DNA of 64,000 bases from positions 62,001 through 126,000 of the forward strand of contig CBDCGU010000003.1 of assembly GCA_965216945.1 (NCBI GenBank), written 5' to 3'. Positions 9,451-18,052 of this stretch are shown one piece after another. The notes under the pieces are model-generated. The model ran no database searches and was not told the DNA's origin. It saw nothing but the letters and a program-made list of their open reading frames with translations. The stretch's first letter is position 1. Each line of letters begins with the position of its first letter. The stretch is from DATHZQ01 sp965216945. GTDB lineage: Bacteria > Actinomycetota > Acidimicrobiia > Spongiisociales > UBA5794. The position numbers and the translations under genes are program-made.

Positions 9451-9452
9451 CC

Positions 9453-9486
9453 GACGGGGCCCCCGGACGACTCCGGGGGCCCCGTC
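9453..9486 (+). terminator. Intrinsic terminator of RNase P RNA
   Basis: A perfect 15-bp GC-rich inverted repeat (9453-9467 and 9472-9486) with a four-base loop starts three bases after the RNase P RNA 3' end. The T-run is short, as is usual in high-GC actinobacteria. Confidence 0.85.
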
Positions 9487-9560
9487 CTGTCACCTGTCGA
9501 ATCGCGAGGTCGTGTCGGGACGAACGCCGCATATCGTGTGACGACGACGCCGACCGTGTC

Positions 9561-10235
9561 TCACGCCTCGGCGGATGCTCCATCTGCGCCGAGCTTTCCG
9601 ACGACCAGCTGGTAGAACACCCATCCGAGTGCGGCGCCCACAAACGGGGCCGTGACGTAGATCCACATGTCCGCGTAGTTGTTGCCGATGATCGCCGATC
9701 CCAGCGTCCTCGCGGGGTTCACCGAGGCTCCCGAGAGCGTCGCAGCCGCAAGGTGGATGGCGACGAGCGTCAGGGAGATTCCAATGAACGCCGTGATGCC
9801 GCCGTTCTCACTCGTCGTCACCTTGAGGATCACCGCAACGAAGATGGCCGTCAGGATCACCTCGAGGAGGAAGGCGCTCCCGGCACCAACCCCCTCGGCA
9901 GGGACGGTTGCCGTCGAGGCGACGGCGTCTTGGCTCGATGCCCACAAGAGGGCGAGACCGGCCAGGAGCGCCCCGGCCACCTGGGCCACGACGTACTGGA
10001 CAAACGTCGCGACGTCGAGGCGGTTGTCGAGTAGCGCTCCGAGACTGACGGCCGGGTTGTAGTGGCCTCCCGAGATCTCACCGAACGCGTAGAGGCCGGC
10101 AAGAAGCGCGAGGCCGAACCCGAACGCGATGACGACAAGCGAACCGCCGCTCGACAAGATCGCCAGCCCGCCGATGAACAGCAGGAAGAACGCACCAAGC
10201 AACTCAGCCAGTAGTCGCCGGACCTGTTCCGTCAT
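9561..10235 (-). CDS. Aquaporin (MIP family channel)
   Basis: A 224-residue membrane protein with six predicted helices and both pore half-helix motifs: GGHYNPAVS near residue 57 and GASVNPARTLGSA near 170. The length and motif spacing match water-selective AqpZ-type channels more than glycerol facilitators, which are longer; selectivity cannot be settled by eye. It sits alone on the minus strand downstream of a lipoprotein gene. Confidence 0.92.
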   Translation of the reverse strand: MTEQVRRLLAELLGAFFLLFIGGLAILSSGGSLVVIAFGFGLALLAGLYAFGEISGGHYNPAVSLGALLDNRLDVATFVQYVVAQVAGALLAGLALLWASSQDAVASTATVPAEGVGAGSAFLLEVILTAIFVAVILKVTTSENGGITAFIGISLTLVAIHLAAATLSGASVNPARTLGSAIIGNNYADMWIYVTAPFVGAALGWVFYQLVVGKLGADGASAEA

Positions 10236-10338
10236 CCCATGTCTCCTTCCACACAGTCCGAATCCCCCTCTGTCACCCGGGAGTATGACCGCACGCAGCC
10301 GCGATTGGTTGCATTTCCCTGCTGGCGGAACGGTGCCG

Positions 10339-10998
10339 TCAGCGGCTCAAATCGATTGGAAGGTCCTCGATCGCCTCCAGCTCCAACTCGAGGGAACGGT
10401 TGTCAGGCTGTCTGGCGAGGGCGGCACTCAATGAGCGCACCGCCAGCGTGGCATAGGTGAAGGCGATCTCGTCGTCGCCCTCCAAGACGATGGCTTCGAC
10501 GAGCCGCCGCACCTGGACGGACAGGGCGGGCCCTGCCGTTGCGACCATGTCGACCACCCACCCGTCAGAATGCTGCTGGGCGAGGATCTCCGAGGTCTCG
10601 CCGAGGCGTTCCAGCGTGACGGCCGCAAAGGCAGTCCCGTCGACATCGAAAGACTCGACAGCGGCCACCGTGATCTCGCCGGTCTCCCCGCCGAGGAACG
10701 CCGTGAAACTGTCCTCAAAGCTCGTCCAGTAGGCGCGGCGCGTTGCCACGGGCAGCCCGGCGTCGACGACGGCCTCCATCTGCTCGACCGTGAACCCATT
10801 CTCCGCCCCGGCAACCAGCGCGACGTTGGTGGGGGCGGTCGTCGCCGCCAGCCCTTCCAGGTCGACGGCGCCGACCGCCGCAAGCCACTCGGCAACGACG
10901 TCGCCGGGATCGGACTGGCTCACCTCGGCGGCCGGTTCGTCGGCGGAGCATGCTGCCACGACGAGCAGAAGGACGACGGCGCAACGGAGGGGGGTCAT
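10339..10998 (-). CDS. Predicted lipoprotein of unknown function
   Basis: A 219-residue protein with a lipoprotein signal: a short basic start, a hydrophobic run and the lipobox VAAC at residues 14-17, followed by an acidic Ser/Asp-rich linker. The remainder looks like a small alpha-beta domain of the NTF2/DUF4878 kind (an opening helix DVVAEWLAAVGAVDLEGLAA, then strands), often found in surface lipoproteins of actinobacteria. Family membership is only suggested. It is divergent from the TauE/SafE half genes that start at 11054. Confidence 0.7.
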   Translation of the reverse strand: MTPLRCAVVLLLVVAACSADEPAAEVSQSDPGDVVAEWLAAVGAVDLEGLAATTAPTNVALVAGAENGFTVEQMEAVVDAGLPVATRRAYWTSFEDSFTAFLGGETGEITVAAVESFDVDGTAFAAVTLERLGETSEILAQQHSDGWVVDMVATAGPALSVQVRRLVEAIVLEGDDEIAFTYATLAVRSLSAALARQPDNRSLELELEAIEDLPIDLSR

Positions 10999-11053
10999 GA
11001 GCGCCGAGGCTAGTGGCGCCCGGGGGCGAGACGCCGGTCCCTACACTCGCCGC

Positions 11054-11410
11054 GTGACAGTCCGTCTCATAGCCCCGGCGATCGGTATCGCTGCAGGGGT
11101 CGTGAGCGGTCTGTTCGGCGTCGGGGGCGGCATCGTCGTCGTGCCCGGACTCGTCCTGCTGCTCGGCTTCCCGCAGCGGCGGGCTTCCGGCACCTCCATG
11201 GCGACGATTGTCGCCGCAGCGATCGCCGCGCTCGTGGTCTTTGCCGGAAGCGGCGAGACCGACTGGCCGGCAGCCGCTCTGCTCGGGATCGGTGCGGTGG
11301 CCGGGGCGTGGGCAGGTGCCCGCTACCTCGATCGCCTCCCCGAGCGCTGGCTCACGATGCTGTTCATCGTGGTTCTGCTCACCGCGTCCGTCAGGCTCGC
11401 CGTATCGTGA
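11054..11410 (+). CDS. TauE/SafE (TSUP) permease, first half gene
   Basis: A 118-residue, four-helix membrane protein starting at GTG. It carries one copy of the TSUP repeat signature (SGLFGVGGGIVVVPGLV), then SGTSMATIVAAA and a GARYL loop. Normal TSUP proteins are about 250 residues with two such halves in one chain and export sulfite, sulfoacetate or related anions. This gene encodes only one half; its stop overlaps the start of the second half gene by GTGA, so the two products probably assemble into one transporter. Confidence 0.83.
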   Translation: MTVRLIAPAIGIAAGVVSGLFGVGGGIVVVPGLVLLLGFPQRRASGTSMATIVAAAIAALVVFAGSGETDWPAAALLGIGAVAGAWAGARYLDRLPERWLTMLFIVVLLTASVRLAVS

Positions 11411-11769
11411 CGGTTCTGGTCCTGATCCTCGTCGGCCTGGCTGCAGGGCTGCTTGCATCCGCGCTCGGCGTCGGAGGCGGAATCGTGTTCGTGCCGGCGC
11501 TCGTGGTGGTCCTGGGGTTCGACCAACACCTCGCCGAAGGCACCTCGCTCGCCGTCATTGCCCTGACCGCCGGCATCGGCACGTGGACCCACCACCGCCA
11601 GGGACGCGTCGAGTGGAGGATCGCCGGCCTCGTGGCGGCGGGAGGTATCGCCGGCGCGCTGGCGGGCTCGACGTTGGCAGTCCGCATCGATGCAGATCTC
11701 TTGCAGAGCCTGTTTGCGGCGTTCCTCGCCCTCGTCGCCCTCCGCATGATTCGCAATCTCGTCAAGTAG
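11407..11769 (+). CDS. TauE/SafE (TSUP) permease, second half gene
   Basis: A 120-residue, four-helix membrane protein with its own GTG start inside the stop of the preceding gene. It repeats the family signature (ASALGVGGGIVFVPALV, EGTSLAVIALTA, GSTLAVRID). It is homologous to the preceding half rather than being a frameshifted remainder, and both frames are clean. A heterodimeric transporter made of two half-size subunits is the simplest reading. The sulfur operon at the left edge makes an anionic sulfur compound a reasonable but unproven substrate. Confidence 0.83.
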   Translation: MTVLVLILVGLAAGLLASALGVGGGIVFVPALVVVLGFDQHLAEGTSLAVIALTAGIGTWTHHRQGRVEWRIAGLVAAGGIAGALAGSTLAVRIDADLLQSLFAAFLALVALRMIRNLVK

Positions 11770-11968
11770 CAATCTCCCCTAGATGTCCCGAAGGTGAAAG
11801 GGACCCAGCGCCCTTCTCGTCGAGATCTTCAGGGGCTTACCTGTCCACCAGGGAACACAGCGCGATCGGAGGTCCACGGCTCCGATCCTCGGGGGCGACT
11901 CCGTCGACGGCGAATGGGCGTCAGCGTGCAACCACACGACGGGTGATCCGTCGAGGGAGGAATGCCTC
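11770..11968 (+). promoter_or_regulatory. Leader region of the multicopper oxidase gene
   Basis: These 199 noncoding bases contain an 8-bp perfect inverted repeat (11864-11871 and 11880-11887, 8-base loop). GGGAGGA lies nine bases before the ATG at 11969. The hairpin could be an operator or mRNA structure. No known riboswitch is recognised. Confidence 0.35.
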
Positions 11969-13957
11969 ATGCGAGTTTCGAGACGGGATTTCATCAGACT
12001 CACCGGTCTGAGTGCGGGTGCCGGCCTTGTCGGATCCGGCCATGTGCTCCCCGGCCTGACCGGGGTTCGTGCCCCCGCAGCCGGCGTCTACGTGCCGGCA
12101 GCGGCGGGGCTGAGCGACCCGGCCCTGCAACCGAAGTTCGTCAACAGCGTCCCGAACGCCGCGGATCCGGTGTTCAGCTACAAGGGCAAGAAGGACAAAT
12201 ACAACGTCGAGATCGCACCCGCCCTGCAATTCACCGGATTGGTGAACGGTGCGGGCACCGCTGTCGGCACGCCGATCTTCGGTTACGGGGAGAACGGCGT
12301 CTACACCTGGCCCGGCAAGACGATCTTCGCCCGGACGAACGACGAAGTTCAGGTGACGTGGAAGAACAAGCTGACCGATCCGCTCACCGGGGCGTTCGTC
12401 CCCCACCTCCTGCCGGTCGACACATCGCTGCATTGGGCATACAGCCTGCCCGGGTATGAGCACTACACCATCGCCGCCAACGGCATCCCGACCGTCGTCC
12501 ATCTCCACGGCGGGCACAGTGATGCCATCTACGACGGCAACCCGGAGTACTTCTTCAGTCCCGGATATGCCGTACGAGGCCCCCGATGGGTGGAGAAGAA
12601 GTATGTGTACGGCAACGACCAGCCGGCCGGCACCCTGTGGTATCACGACCATGCGCTTGGCATCACCCGCCTCAACGTGTACGCCGGCATGGCGGGCTTC
12701 TACATCCTGCGAGATGACATCGACACCGGGCTGGCGGACAACCCACTGGGGCTACCTGCCTCTCCATATGAGCTGGCATATGCGATACAGGACCGGATGT
12801 TCCGCGCCACCGGTGAGCTGTTCTACCCGGCGTTCCCCGGTGATCCGTTCTACGACGACTTCATCACCGGCGAAGGAGCCGTGCTCCCGCCGGACATCTT
12901 CCCCGGTGGCGGGCCCACCGCGCTGGCGGAGTTCTTCGGTGACCACGTCGTGGTCAACGGCTTGATCTGGCCAAAGACCGATGTGGAGCCGCGCAACTAC
13001 CGGATGCGATTGCTCAACGGCACGGACTCGCGCTTCCTCGTCGTACGCTTCCGCATCGCGGCGTCGCCAACGTCGAGCAGCCTCTCCGGCGCTTCGGCCC
13101 CGGTGCCGTTCTGGGTCATTGGCAGTGATCAGGGTCTTGCTTCGTCGGCAACGCAGCTCGACACGCTGGTCTTCGAACCAGGTGGGCGGTACGACATCGT
13201 CTTCGACTTTGCGTCAGTGCCCGCAGGCTCTCGCGTGATCATGGAGAACATCGGAGGAGATGCACCGTTCGGCGGCGCCTTCGGTCCGGCGTTGCCACCT
13301 GAGGACTTCTTCCCCGACCGCCAGACGGACCGGATCATGGCCTTCGACGTCACCCTGCCCTTCGACCCGGCCGTCGTCGATGCGTTCGATCCATCGGTCA
13401 TCGGTCATTACGACGGCAACGACGCTCCCGTCGACAACGTGCGCAAGGTTGCGCTGTTCGAAGGCATGGATGAGTTCGGGCGCCTGCAACCGCTGCTCGG
13501 CACAGCCGAGCCGACCGTCGACGCAACGGGTGCGGAGGTGAACGGTGCGATCGCCTGGCACGGTCCCACCACGGAGAACCCACACCTCGATGCCACCGAG
13601 GTGTGGGAGATCTACAACGCAACCGGCGATGCGCATCCCGTGCACCTCCACCTCGTGAACTTCGAGGTGATGAACCGGCAGGAGTTCGTGGCGGACGTGA
13701 TCGAACAGCCCGTACTCCAGCACAACGGGACCCTCGGGGTCGGTTTCCGGCTCGAAAACATCACGCTTGGGGCGATGAGCGGCCCCGGTGGCTATGTCGA
13801 GAACGCCCCGAAGGACATGGTGACCGCCTTGCCCGAGCAGGTGACACGGATCAAGGCCACGTTCGACAAGCCCGGAAGGTACGTGTGGCATTGCCACATC
13901 TTGTCTCACGAGGACCACGAGATGATGCGGGTGCTCCACGTCGGTCCGGGCGCCTGA
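11969..13957 (+). CDS. Tat-exported multicopper oxidase (CotA/bilirubin-oxidase type)
   Basis: A 662-residue multicopper oxidase. The N-terminus has a twin-arginine signal (SRRDFIRLTG followed by a hydrophobic stretch), so it is exported folded. The four copper-ligand motifs are visible: HLHGGHSD near residue 178, LWYHDHALGI near 220, HPVHLHLVNFE near 556 and WHCHILSHEDHEMM near 636. The last gives the T1 Cys-His pair with Met as axial ligand. The long spacing resembles CotA and phenoxazinone-synthase-like three-domain enzymes. Likely work is oxidation of phenols or metal ions outside the cell. It is convergent with the DUF457 gene. Confidence 0.9.
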   Translation: MRVSRRDFIRLTGLSAGAGLVGSGHVLPGLTGVRAPAAGVYVPAAAGLSDPALQPKFVNSVPNAADPVFSYKGKKDKYNVEIAPALQFTGLVNGAGTAVGTPIFGYGENGVYTWPGKTIFARTNDEVQVTWKNKLTDPLTGAFVPHLLPVDTSLHWAYSLPGYEHYTIAANGIPTVVHLHGGHSDAIYDGNPEYFFSPGYAVRGPRWVEKKYVYGNDQPAGTLWYHDHALGITRLNVYAGMAGFYILRDDIDTGLADNPLGLPASPYELAYAIQDRMFRATGELFYPAFPGDPFYDDFITGEGAVLPPDIFPGGGPTALAEFFGDHVVVNGLIWPKTDVEPRNYRMRLLNGTDSRFLVVRFRIAASPTSSSLSGASAPVPFWVIGSDQGLASSATQLDTLVFEPGGRYDIVFDFASVPAGSRVIMENIGGDAPFGGAFGPALPPEDFFPDRQTDRIMAFDVTLPFDPAVVDAFDPSVIGHYDGNDAPVDNVRKVALFEGMDEFGRLQPLLGTAEPTVDATGAEVNGAIAWHGPTTENPHLDATEVWEIYNATGDAHPVHLHLVNFEVMNRQEFVADVIEQPVLQHNGTLGVGFRLENITLGAMSGPGGYVENAPKDMVTALPEQVTRIKATFDKPGRYVWHCHILSHEDHEMMRVLHVGPGA

Positions 13958-13971
13958 GCCGACGGTGCCAG

Positions 13972-14005
13972 TGGGAGGGCGGCTTCCCCCGGGGTCGCTC
14001 TCCCA
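13972..14005. terminator. Hairpin terminator between convergent genes
   Basis: A 10-bp stem (13972-13981 with 13996-14005, one G-T pair) and a 14-base C/G-rich loop lie between the multicopper oxidase stop and the minus-strand DUF457 stop. Confidence 0.5.
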
Positions 14006-14011
14006 ACCCGA

Positions 14012-14545
14012 TCACGCCCGCTCGATAGGAACGTCGATCGTGCCGGAGGAGAACAACCGCCTGCGTGCTGCCGCGTCGCCAAGCCGGCCGCGCCGCGCCA
14101 GGACGAGTAGGTAACCGAGCCCCATCGCCTCGAGTGCCCACACCCGCCAATCGATCAGGACGCTCCGAACGTACTCTCCAGCGGTATCGAACCCGGCGAA
14201 GGTGAACTCCCAACCGAGAAGCGGCCACCACAGCGTCTCGGGGTCCTGCCACATGCCATCCAGGAACAGATGCATCAACATACCGATGGCGAGCGGCATC
14301 CACCGCTTGCGAGGACGTCCCCGCCGGGTGCTGAGCACGACGGCCACCATCACCGTCGTCGCGGCCAGTAACGCGTGTGCGAAGAGCCGCACCGAGCCGA
14401 GCTCCGCAAACCAGATCAGGCCGATGGGGGTGTCGATCAGATCGGGGAGCATGGCGCCCAACGCCAGAAAACGCAGGTCCATCCGATCGTCACGGAAGGC
14501 ATACCGGATCAGGGCAACGGTTGCCCCGACGTGCCAGAGGATCAC
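14012..14545 (-). CDS. DUF457/YdjM-like membrane protein
   Basis: A 177-residue membrane protein with about five hydrophobic segments and conserved polar residues between them: an early ALGAMLPDLID, then HALL, and HLFLDGMWQDPETLWWPLLG. This His/Asp pattern is typical of the DUF457/YdjM group labelled membrane-bound metal-dependent hydrolases. No activity is proven for the family. It is the last gene of a four-gene minus-strand operon, 22 bases after the zinc-ribbon gene. Confidence 0.7.
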   Translation of the reverse strand: MILWHVGATVALIRYAFRDDRMDLRFLALGAMLPDLIDTPIGLIWFAELGSVRLFAHALLAATTVMVAVVLSTRRGRPRKRWMPLAIGMLMHLFLDGMWQDPETLWWPLLGWEFTFAGFDTAGEYVRSVLIDWRVWALEAMGLGYLLVLARRGRLGDAAARRRLFSSGTIDVPIERA

Positions 14546-14567
14546 AGCTCAGGTGTCGTGGCGGTGC

Positions 14568-15281
14568 TCACGGCACCAGGATGGCGTTGCAGTGGATACA
14601 GCGTGGCGGGTCGCGTCGCGTGGCTTCGAGTTGCTCCGCCGGCGTGAGGCGGAGGTGGCAGGCCCCACACACGCCGTCGGCGAGACGGCCGACCGCCACA
14701 CCGTCGTCCTTCTGTGTGCGAAGTCGCTCGTAGGTGTCGAGGAGATCCTCCGGGATGAGCGGCAGGATGCCTGCCTTGCGCTCCTCTTTGCCGGCCAGCC
14801 GGCCGTCGATCTCCTTCCATGCTGCGGTGATCTCGGCCTCGTGCCCGGCCTTTTCTTCCTCTGCCGCAGCAACGGCCGTGGTGAGCTCTTCGAGCCGGGC
14901 TGCGTGGGACTCTCGTCGCTCCATCAGCTCGAGCACTTCCTCTTCCATGTCGGATTTCTTGCGCTCGAGCATCTCCACCTCACGACGCAGGTAGTCGGCA
15001 TCGCGGGCGCTCAAACCGCCGGCGTAGAGGCGGTTCTGCTCGGCGGCGAGCTTGTTCTCGGCGAGATCCAACTCGCCCGAGGTCTTGTCCAGCGCCAGCT
15101 CGAGCTGGCGAAGAGTCGCCGCCTCGTTGTCCCGATCGGACCTGAGCCGAACGGCGTTGTCGTGTGCCTTGCGGTAGTTGGCGAGAGCGGGAACGGTCTC
15201 ACGTTCGTGGATCAAGCGATCGATCTCGGAGTCGACGGCCTGCAAGTCGAGTAGATCTGCCAGGCTCCTCAACTCTTCCAT
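14568..15281 (-). CDS. Coiled-coil protein with C-terminal C4 zinc ribbon (CdsZ-like)
   Basis: A 237-residue protein: residues 1-170 form a long coiled coil rich in Glu, Arg and Leu, and the C-terminus is a zinc ribbon with CGACHL and CIHC knuckles. This is the CT398/zf-RING_7 type, usually encoded beside nif3 in actinobacteria, as here. The ATG at 15281 is preferred because AGGAGG lies ten bases upstream and it leaves 16 bases after nif3; an upstream ATG at 15320 would overlap nif3. An adaptor role is supposed for the family; the molecular function is unsettled. Confidence 0.85.
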   Translation of the reverse strand: MEELRSLADLLDLQAVDSEIDRLIHERETVPALANYRKAHDNAVRLRSDRDNEAATLRQLELALDKTSGELDLAENKLAAEQNRLYAGGLSARDADYLRREVEMLERKKSDMEEEVLELMERRESHAARLEELTTAVAAAEEEKAGHEAEITAAWKEIDGRLAGKEERKAGILPLIPEDLLDTYERLRTQKDDGVAVGRLADGVCGACHLRLTPAEQLEATRRDPPRCIHCNAILVP

Positions 15282-15297
15282 CCTCGGTGAACCTCCT

Positions 15298-16380
15298 TCA
15301 GGAACGCCACGGGTCGGCATCGACTGCTGTCAGGTCGACTGCGCCGGGGGCGATCTCCAACACGGCAGCGTACAACCTCGCCACACCAGGTCGTTCCGTA
15401 GCCGCATGGCCCGGGTCGATGACCGCCAGTCCCTGCTCCAGGGCCGCACGAGCGTCGTGATGACCCACGTCCCCCGTCACGATCACGTCGGCCGGCCTCG
15501 CTGTTGAGACGAAGGACCGGCCCGAGCCCGGCACCACCGCAACCCGTTCGATGAGGCGACCGCGGTCACCGGCGATCCTCGGCTCCGCATCGAGTCGATC
15601 CGCCACGGTGAGGGCGAACTCACCCAGCGTCGTCCGGGACGGCAACGATCCGCGCCGTCCGATGAATCCGGCGTTGGCATCGACCGCGTACACGTCATAT
15701 GCCGGCTCCTCGTAGGGATGCGCCCCGACCAGCGCGGCAACAACGGCGTCGCGCCGTCCGGCGGGGGCGATCATCTCGATGCGAGTCTCGGCCTCGGCGT
15801 TGACCGCACCGGCGACTCCCGTAGCCGGCTTGGTCCCGGCGCCTGCCTCGAACGTCCCGAGGCCTTCGGAGCGGAATGAGCAGCCCGTGTATGCGCCGAT
15901 CGTCCCGGCTCCGACGCGGCTCATGGCGTGCGCGATCGTGTCGACGTCGCCCGCCGGAGCGAAGGTCACGACCTTGACCGTGTCACTCGTCCAGTTGGGC
16001 CCGAAGGGCGTCACGTCGACCAGCTCGAGCGATTCGGCCAGCGCATCCGCGACGCCACCCGGTGCGACGTCGAAAGCCGTGTGGACCACTGCGAGCGCCA
16101 CCCCGTGGCGCGCCAGCGCGTACGCCCGACCCACAGCATCCGCTCCGGCGACCAATCGCGTGGTCGCTCGGAACAACAGCGGGTGGTAGCTGATGAGGAG
16201 GTCGGTCGAGGCCTCGACCGCCGCCGTCACCACCGTTCCCGTGACCTCGTGGCACACCGCCACCTTTTGTGCGGCACCGACCGGATCGCCGATTTGGAGA
16301 CCAACCGGGTCCCACCCACCTGCCTTGGCAAGGGGGCTCACCGCTTCGAGGCTGGAGAGGAGGTCGGCAACCGATGGCAC
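15298..16380 (-). CDS. Nif3-like dinuclear metal centre protein
   Basis: A 360-residue Nif3/YbgI protein. The opening PSVADLLSSLE, the GWDPVGLQIG motif, LISYHPLLFR (metal His) and a C-terminal TGDVGHHDA motif match the family. It includes the central inserted domain (about residues 130-240, CutA-like, with HPYEEPAYDVY) found in longer members. The protein carries a dinuclear metal site; the GTP-cyclohydrolase label attached to the family is not well supported. The GTG at 16380 aligns best with family starts; an in-frame GTG at 16401 is possible. It is followed closely by the zinc-ribbon gene. Confidence 0.88.
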   Translation of the reverse strand: MPSVADLLSSLEAVSPLAKAGGWDPVGLQIGDPVGAAQKVAVCHEVTGTVVTAAVEASTDLLISYHPLLFRATTRLVAGADAVGRAYALARHGVALAVVHTAFDVAPGGVADALAESLELVDVTPFGPNWTSDTVKVVTFAPAGDVDTIAHAMSRVGAGTIGAYTGCSFRSEGLGTFEAGAGTKPATGVAGAVNAEAETRIEMIAPAGRRDAVVAALVGAHPYEEPAYDVYAVDANAGFIGRRGSLPSRTTLGEFALTVADRLDAEPRIAGDRGRLIERVAVVPGSGRSFVSTARPADVIVTGDVGHHDARAALEQGLAVIDPGHAATERPGVARLYAAVLEIAPGAVDLTAVDADPWRS

Positions 16381-16421
16381 GGCGAGATAGTAGGTCCCCA
16401 CGATCTCGGCCTGCCCGGAGG

Positions 16422-17222
16422 TCAACGCTCGAGATGAGCAAACTGGCCGGGTCGGCGTCCTTCGCCGGGCGGCCCGGCGAACGCCTGAGCAATACCGAGC
16501 CACTGCCGGGCAACGTCACCCGTCGCCTCGACGTCGACATCGTCGCGATGGCGGCGCTGGGTGACGAGAAGCGCAAAGCCGAGAGCCGAGCCCGACACGA
16601 CCTCGGCTGCGTCTGCGCCACCCCATTCCCATACCTCCCCGCCCGGGGCGGTGAGGACCACGTGGATGTCGGTCTGCGGGGGTACGAGCCCGTTTGCCAG
16701 GAATGCGAACGCCCGTGCCCGCACACCGATGTGACACACGTGCCGCAACCGCGCCGACGGGGCTCGCACCACACCGAGGGCATCGGCGATGTCCTGCCCG
16801 TGCGCCCACGTCTCCATGATGCGTGCCGTGACCTTGGACCGGGCGGCCATGGGTGGGCCGTACCACACCACCCGCTGTTTCGGGTCGATCGAGCCGTACA
16901 GGTCTCGCAAGGCGCTGTTTGCCTCGTCCCACCATGCCAGGAGTTCGGCCCCGGCCATCGTGCGGCCCAGATCGAGGTGCTGCCGAATCGCCTGCAACGC
17001 CCGCCCGTCTTCGATCTCGGCGAGGAATGCTCCTGGATCCTCGTGGGCCAGGACTGCCTTCTCGTCGAAGTACGCCAGATGAGAGATCTGGTCACGGATG
17101 GACCACGGTTCCGCCGGCGTCGCCGTATCCCAGGCGTCGGCATCGAGATCTGCGACCATGGCCACAACAGCATCCTTCTCAGCCCCGAGGTCATCGCAGA
17201 TCAGCTGCATCGTGCTGGTCAC
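16422..17222 (-). CDS. TIGR03084/maleylpyruvate isomerase-like DinB-fold protein
   Basis: A 266-residue protein of the mycothiol-dependent DinB_2/MDMPI fold group. The N-terminal four-helix bundle carries the probable metal ligands: a His in RDQISHLAYFDE near residue 48 and the ETWAHGQDIADAL motif near 138 with Glu and His. It matches the TIGR03084 subgroup of actinobacteria in length and C-terminal domain. Such proteins may catalyse mycothiol-dependent isomerisation or transfer; the substrate is unknown. It is the first gene of the operon running to DUF457. Confidence 0.8.
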   Translation of the reverse strand: MTSTMQLICDDLGAEKDAVVAMVADLDADAWDTATPAEPWSIRDQISHLAYFDEKAVLAHEDPGAFLAEIEDGRALQAIRQHLDLGRTMAGAELLAWWDEANSALRDLYGSIDPKQRVVWYGPPMAARSKVTARIMETWAHGQDIADALGVVRAPSARLRHVCHIGVRARAFAFLANGLVPPQTDIHVVLTAPGGEVWEWGGADAAEVVSGSALGFALLVTQRRHRDDVDVEATGDVARQWLGIAQAFAGPPGEGRRPGQFAHLER

Positions 17223-17320
17223 GATCGGGATCGTAGTGGGATGGATTCGGGCATCATGGGAGGGAACAACGCACCGGGCCGGTGGCGTTGTAGCTGCGCA
17301 GACGAAGGAAAGAAACGCTG

Positions 17321-17968
17321 ATGTTCTTCACTCGCAAGAAACTCGAGATGCCGACGGCCGACACCGCTCTGGTGGGCCACAGCGAAGGCGCGCGACTCTC
17401 CGGTCGGCATTTCGTCAACGGCACGAGCATTCTTCCCCCCTTTCCCGACGGCATGGAGACCGCCGTCTTCGGCATGGGTTGCTTTTGGGGAGCGGAGCGG
17501 ATGTTCTGGCAGACCGACGGCGTCCACACCACGGCGGTGGGCTACGCCGGCGGGTTCACCGAGAACGCCTCCTACGAGGAAGTGTGCTCCGGCCGGACCG
17601 GCCACACGGAGGTGGTGCTGGTCGTGTTCGACCCGGCCAAGGTGAGCTACCGGCAGCTGCTGCAGGTCTTCTGGGAAGGACACGATCCCACCCAAGGCAT
17701 GCGGCAGGGCAACGACGTCGGCACCCAGTACCGCTCGGCCGTCTACACGTTCTCGGATGCCCAAGCCGAAGCCGCCGCCGAGACACAGGAGATGTTCCAG
17801 ACCCGGCTGAACGAGGCGGGTTACGGACCGATCACCACCGAGATCGCTCCGGCGGGTCCGTTCTACTACGCCGAGGAGTACCACCAGCAGTACCTGGCGA
17901 AGAACCCCAACGGCTACTGCGGCATCGGTGGCACGGGCGTTTCCTGCCCCATCGGCCTCGAGGCGTGA
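17321..17968 (+). CDS. msrA: Peptide-methionine (S)-S-oxide reductase
   Basis: A 215-residue MsrA. The catalytic GCFWG is near residue 53, GYAGG and GHTEVVLV follow, and the C-terminal GYCGIGGTGVSC supplies resolving cysteines. It repairs methionine-S-sulfoxide in proteins using thioredoxin-type reductants in the cytosol. The N-terminal 45 residues before the core are typical of the MsrA group with this extension. It is a single gene, divergent from the TIGR03084 operon. Confidence 0.95.
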   Translation: MFFTRKKLEMPTADTALVGHSEGARLSGRHFVNGTSILPPFPDGMETAVFGMGCFWGAERMFWQTDGVHTTAVGYAGGFTENASYEEVCSGRTGHTEVVLVVFDPAKVSYRQLLQVFWEGHDPTQGMRQGNDVGTQYRSAVYTFSDAQAEAAAETQEMFQTRLNEAGYGPITTEIAPAGPFYYAEEYHQQYLAKNPNGYCGIGGTGVSCPIGLEA

Positions 17969-18052
17969 CGAGCACCCTTCGCCCCCTCCCCCGAGCTGGG
18001 CCGAGGTGTTGATCGCCTAGCCTGGCGGACTCGCCGCCGACCGAGGCCGACA

